Origin: CBDUBU01 sp965365465
GTDB lineage: Bacteria; Bacteroidota; Rhodothermia; Rhodothermales; DASSAV01
Assembly (NCBI GenBank): GCA_965365465.1
Contig: CBDUBU010000024.1
Coordinates: 1 to 25,024 of the forward strand
Direction: 5' to 3'
DNA: 25,024 bases
Within the stretch, counting starts at the first letter, position 1; each line of letters starts with the position of its first letter. The notes under the pieces are model-generated. The model made no database searches. It was not told where the DNA came from and saw nothing but the letters and a program-made list of their open reading frames with translations. Positions 23,280-25,024 of this stretch are shown piece after piece. The translations under genes were made by a program, and so were the position numbers.

Positions 23280-24743
23280 ATGCTTGACATGTTTGTTGAT
23301 TTTCTCCACAGCTCCGGGTTCGGGCAGTTTCACTGGACCAACGGAGTGATGCTGTTGATCGGCATCCTTTTCATTTTCCTTGCCATCAAGAAAGGCTTTG
23401 AACCGCTCCTTTTAATCCCCATCGGATTTGGCATCCTGATCGGCAACGTGCCCTACGACATTACCGAACTGAGCGTGGGTGTGTACGATGGGCCTGTGAG
23501 CCAGAATGACATAGCCTACTACGCCTCCGGGAACGGCACAGTGATCGACGGGCAAGAAATCGGGCCGTGGGAGCTTATTTATTCCCCTGAAGAAGGGTTG
23601 CAGGGGCAGAACATAACCAGGTTTCAGCCTTATCTTTTCCAGGATCGGGTCGCCAGAGGCGAGGCCGTGATGGTGAATACCAGGGCCAAGCTCTATTATG
23701 GAGGCGATGTGGCTCAGCCGGGCGTCGTGCATCTGCAGCAGGGACGGCAGATCCTCGCGCTGCGCGAGGCGCCGGATCACCGGTATAGCACCATTGTTAC
23801 GCTGGAGCAACAGGATCCCTGGGCCGCAGGTGTGCTCTGGATGCTGTTCCGGGGTATCGAGTGGGGTTTCTTCCCGCCGCTCATTTTCCTCGGCATCGGC
23901 GCCCTGACGGATTTCGGGCCGCTCCTTGCCAATCCACGCACCATCTTGCTCGGAGCCGCCGCCCAGCTAGGCATTTTCGGCGCTTTTGCCGTCGCGCTCC
24001 TGTTCGGCTTCTCTCCCACCGAGGCTGCTTCCATCGGCATCATCGGCGGCGCGGACGGACCTACTGCGATCTTTCTATGCACGAGGCTTGCCCCTGACCT
24101 GTTGGGCGCCGTGGCGCTTTCGGCCTATTCGTATATGGCGATGGTGCCGCTGATCCAGCCGCCTATCATGAAGTTGTTAACGACCAAAAAGGAACGCCTC
24201 ATCCGCATGGAACAGCCGAAGGAGGCATCCCGCACCGTGCGGGTCGTGTTTCCGATTGCAGGATTTTTGCTGACCGCGTTTATCGCCAATGGAGCATTGC
24301 CGCTGTTGGGGATGCTCTTTTTCGGAAACCTGCTACGCGAGAGTCTGGTTACCGAAAGGCTGGCAAAGACGGCAAGTTCTACCTTCATTGACATCGTGAC
24401 CATTCTGCTGGGACTCACGGTAGGCGCAAAAACACAGGCCAGCACCTTCCTTACTCCGCAGACGATCTACATCTTCATTCTGGGCATTATCGCTTTCAGC
24501 GTCGCTACGGCAGGCGGCCTCCTGTTTGCCAAGCTGATGAACAGGGTCAGCCGAATGCCCATTAATCCGCTTATCGGCGCCGCCGGGGTCTCTGCCGTCC
24601 CGATGGCCGCGCGTGTGGTGCAGCGGGTAGCGCATGAAGAAGATCCCCATAACTTTTTGCTGATGCACGCAATGGGACCGAATGTTGCCGGGGTCATTGG
24701 TTCTGCGGTAGCCGCCGGAGTGCTTCTGTCCTATTTCGCGTGA
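23280..24743 (+). CDS. mmdB: Na+-translocating decarboxylase membrane beta subunit
   Basis: This polytopic membrane protein releases CO2 from carboxybiotin and exports Na+. The start at 23280 is chosen because GAGG (23269-23272) is seven bases upstream; ATG 23274 would be one base from it. The 487-residue product carries PPLIFLGIGALTDFGPLLANPR (199-220 region), SIGIIGGADGPTAIF with Asp259, and NPLIGAAGVSAVPMAAR. Residues shown to matter in Klebsiella OadB (Asp203, Asn373, Gly377, Ser382, Arg389, as I recall) correspond to Asp259, Asn429, Gly433, Ser438 and Arg445, all with a constant offset of 56. Extra length therefore lies before Asp259, in a polar, beta-like insertion at about 57-180. Small MmdB proteins lack this segment. 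Confidence 0.95.
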   Translation: MLDMFVDFLHSSGFGQFHWTNGVMLLIGILFIFLAIKKGFEPLLLIPIGFGILIGNVPYDITELSVGVYDGPVSQNDIAYYASGNGTVIDGQEIGPWELIYSPEEGLQGQNITRFQPYLFQDRVARGEAVMVNTRAKLYYGGDVAQPGVVHLQQGRQILALREAPDHRYSTIVTLEQQDPWAAGVLWMLFRGIEWGFFPPLIFLGIGALTDFGPLLANPRTILLGAAAQLGIFGAFAVALLFGFSPTEAASIGIIGGADGPTAIFLCTRLAPDLLGAVALSAYSYMAMVPLIQPPIMKLLTTKKERLIRMEQPKEASRTVRVVFPIAGFLLTAFIANGALPLLGMLFFGNLLRESLVTERLAKTASSTFIDIVTILLGLTVGAKTQASTFLTPQTIYIFILGIIAFSVATAGGLLFAKLMNRVSRMPINPLIGAAGVSAVPMAARVVQRVAHEEDPHNFLLMHAMGPNVAGVIGSAVAAGVLLSYFA

Positions 24744-24808
24744 TGGAAACAGGAGAAACCGCAGCCCGATTTGCAACCCCTAGAGAAACCTCGTGACATA
24801 ACTCAAAA

Positions 24809-24829
24809 GCATACTCCAGGCGAGTATGC
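24809..24829 (+). other. Perfect stem-loop after mmdB
   Basis: GCATACTC (24809-24816) pairs perfectly with GAGTATGC (24822-24829) around a five-base loop. It lies 65 bases after mmdB and 41 before the CoA-transferase start. No U-tract follows, so read-through into the next gene is plausible. Confidence 0.6.
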
Positions 24830-24870
24830 CCCTGTTCGTATAGTCAAGCGCAATACATAACCCCGTAACT

Positions 24871-25024
24871 ATGTCTTTAAGCAATCATTTTCCGAGACTG
24901 ACCCCGGATGAAGCCGCAGCGCTCATTCATAACGGAGCTACTGTCGGGTTCTCAGGCTTTACGCCCGCCGGCGCCGCGAAATCGGCGAAGCTTGCGCCCA
25001 CCGGCGAATCCTCGGCGAGTTCGA
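24871..25024 (+). CDS. Acetyl-CoA hydrolase/succinate CoA-transferase, N-terminal fragment
   Basis: The 51 readable codons begin MSLSNHFPRLTPDEAAALIH and continue NGATVGFSGFTPAG, the characteristic N-terminus of the acetyl-CoA hydrolase/transferase family, which includes propionyl-CoA:succinate and succinyl-CoA:acetate CoA-transferases. Following a methylmalonyl-CoA pathway, the expected job is to move CoA from propionyl-CoA to succinate and close the cycle; this is inference from position. After GAAKSAKLA the current frame reads PTGESSASS, which is not family-like, while a neighbouring frame reads AHRRILGEF, so a one-base error or true frameshift near 24990-25000 is possible. The gene is cut by the window edge. 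Confidence 0.8.
   Translation, partial: MSLSNHFPRLTPDEAAALIHNGATVGFSGFTPAGAAKSAKLAPTGESSASS

Overview
The window looks like a chromosomal segment of a free-living bacterium, most likely a member of the Bacteroidota/Rhodothermota. This rests on mid-range to high GC judged by eye, many genes without a clear Shine-Dalgarno sequence, an outer-membrane barrel ending in phenylalanine, LolD-type lipoprotein export, and an epimerase/Na+-decarboxylase cluster of the kind found in that group. The phylum is an inference. No rRNA, tRNA, CRISPR array, insertion sequence or phage gene was seen.

Bases 1-9704. A sodium:solute symporter runs off the left edge (minus strand) and is divergent from a predicted outer-membrane beta-barrel protein. 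Four minus-strand housekeeping genes follow: a membrane-anchored TPR protein, a sigma-54 response regulator with no kinase beside it, a LolD-like ABC ATPase and quinolinate synthase nadA. The plus strand then carries gap, with a clear intrinsic terminator, and pgk.

Bases 9705-16280. After pgk comes a striking nested palindrome, then an MscS-type channel, a convergent YczE-like membrane protein, and a 760-base non-coding stretch with a short GCGGTTT repeat and a dispersed repeat of the type that yields spurious 'VILSxAKDL' peptides. Next are an MgtC/DUF4010 membrane protein and a minus-strand trio: a CysQ-like bisphosphate nucleotidase, a sugar-phosphate-type nucleotidyltransferase and an unrecognised membrane HExxH protein.

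Bases 16509-25024. This is the most coherent part: a plus-strand gene series for succinyl-CoA to propionyl-CoA conversion coupled to sodium export. The order is B12-binding mutase subunit, MeaB-type chaperone GTPase, catalytic mutase subunit, methylmalonyl-CoA epimerase, and the carboxyltransferase, OadG-like, biotin-carrier and membrane beta subunits of a Na+-translocating methylmalonyl-CoA decarboxylase. The start of a CoA-transferase/hydrolase gene is cut by the right edge. No biotin carboxylase gene lies here, which favours decarboxylation over propionyl-CoA carboxylation. With the CoA-transferase, these genes would form a cycle that turns succinate into propionate and CO2 and builds a sodium gradient. 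Unusual features are a 170-base leader with four successive stem-loops, intercistronic hairpins without U-tracts, a histidine-rich insertion in MeaB and an enlarged N-terminal region in the membrane beta subunit.
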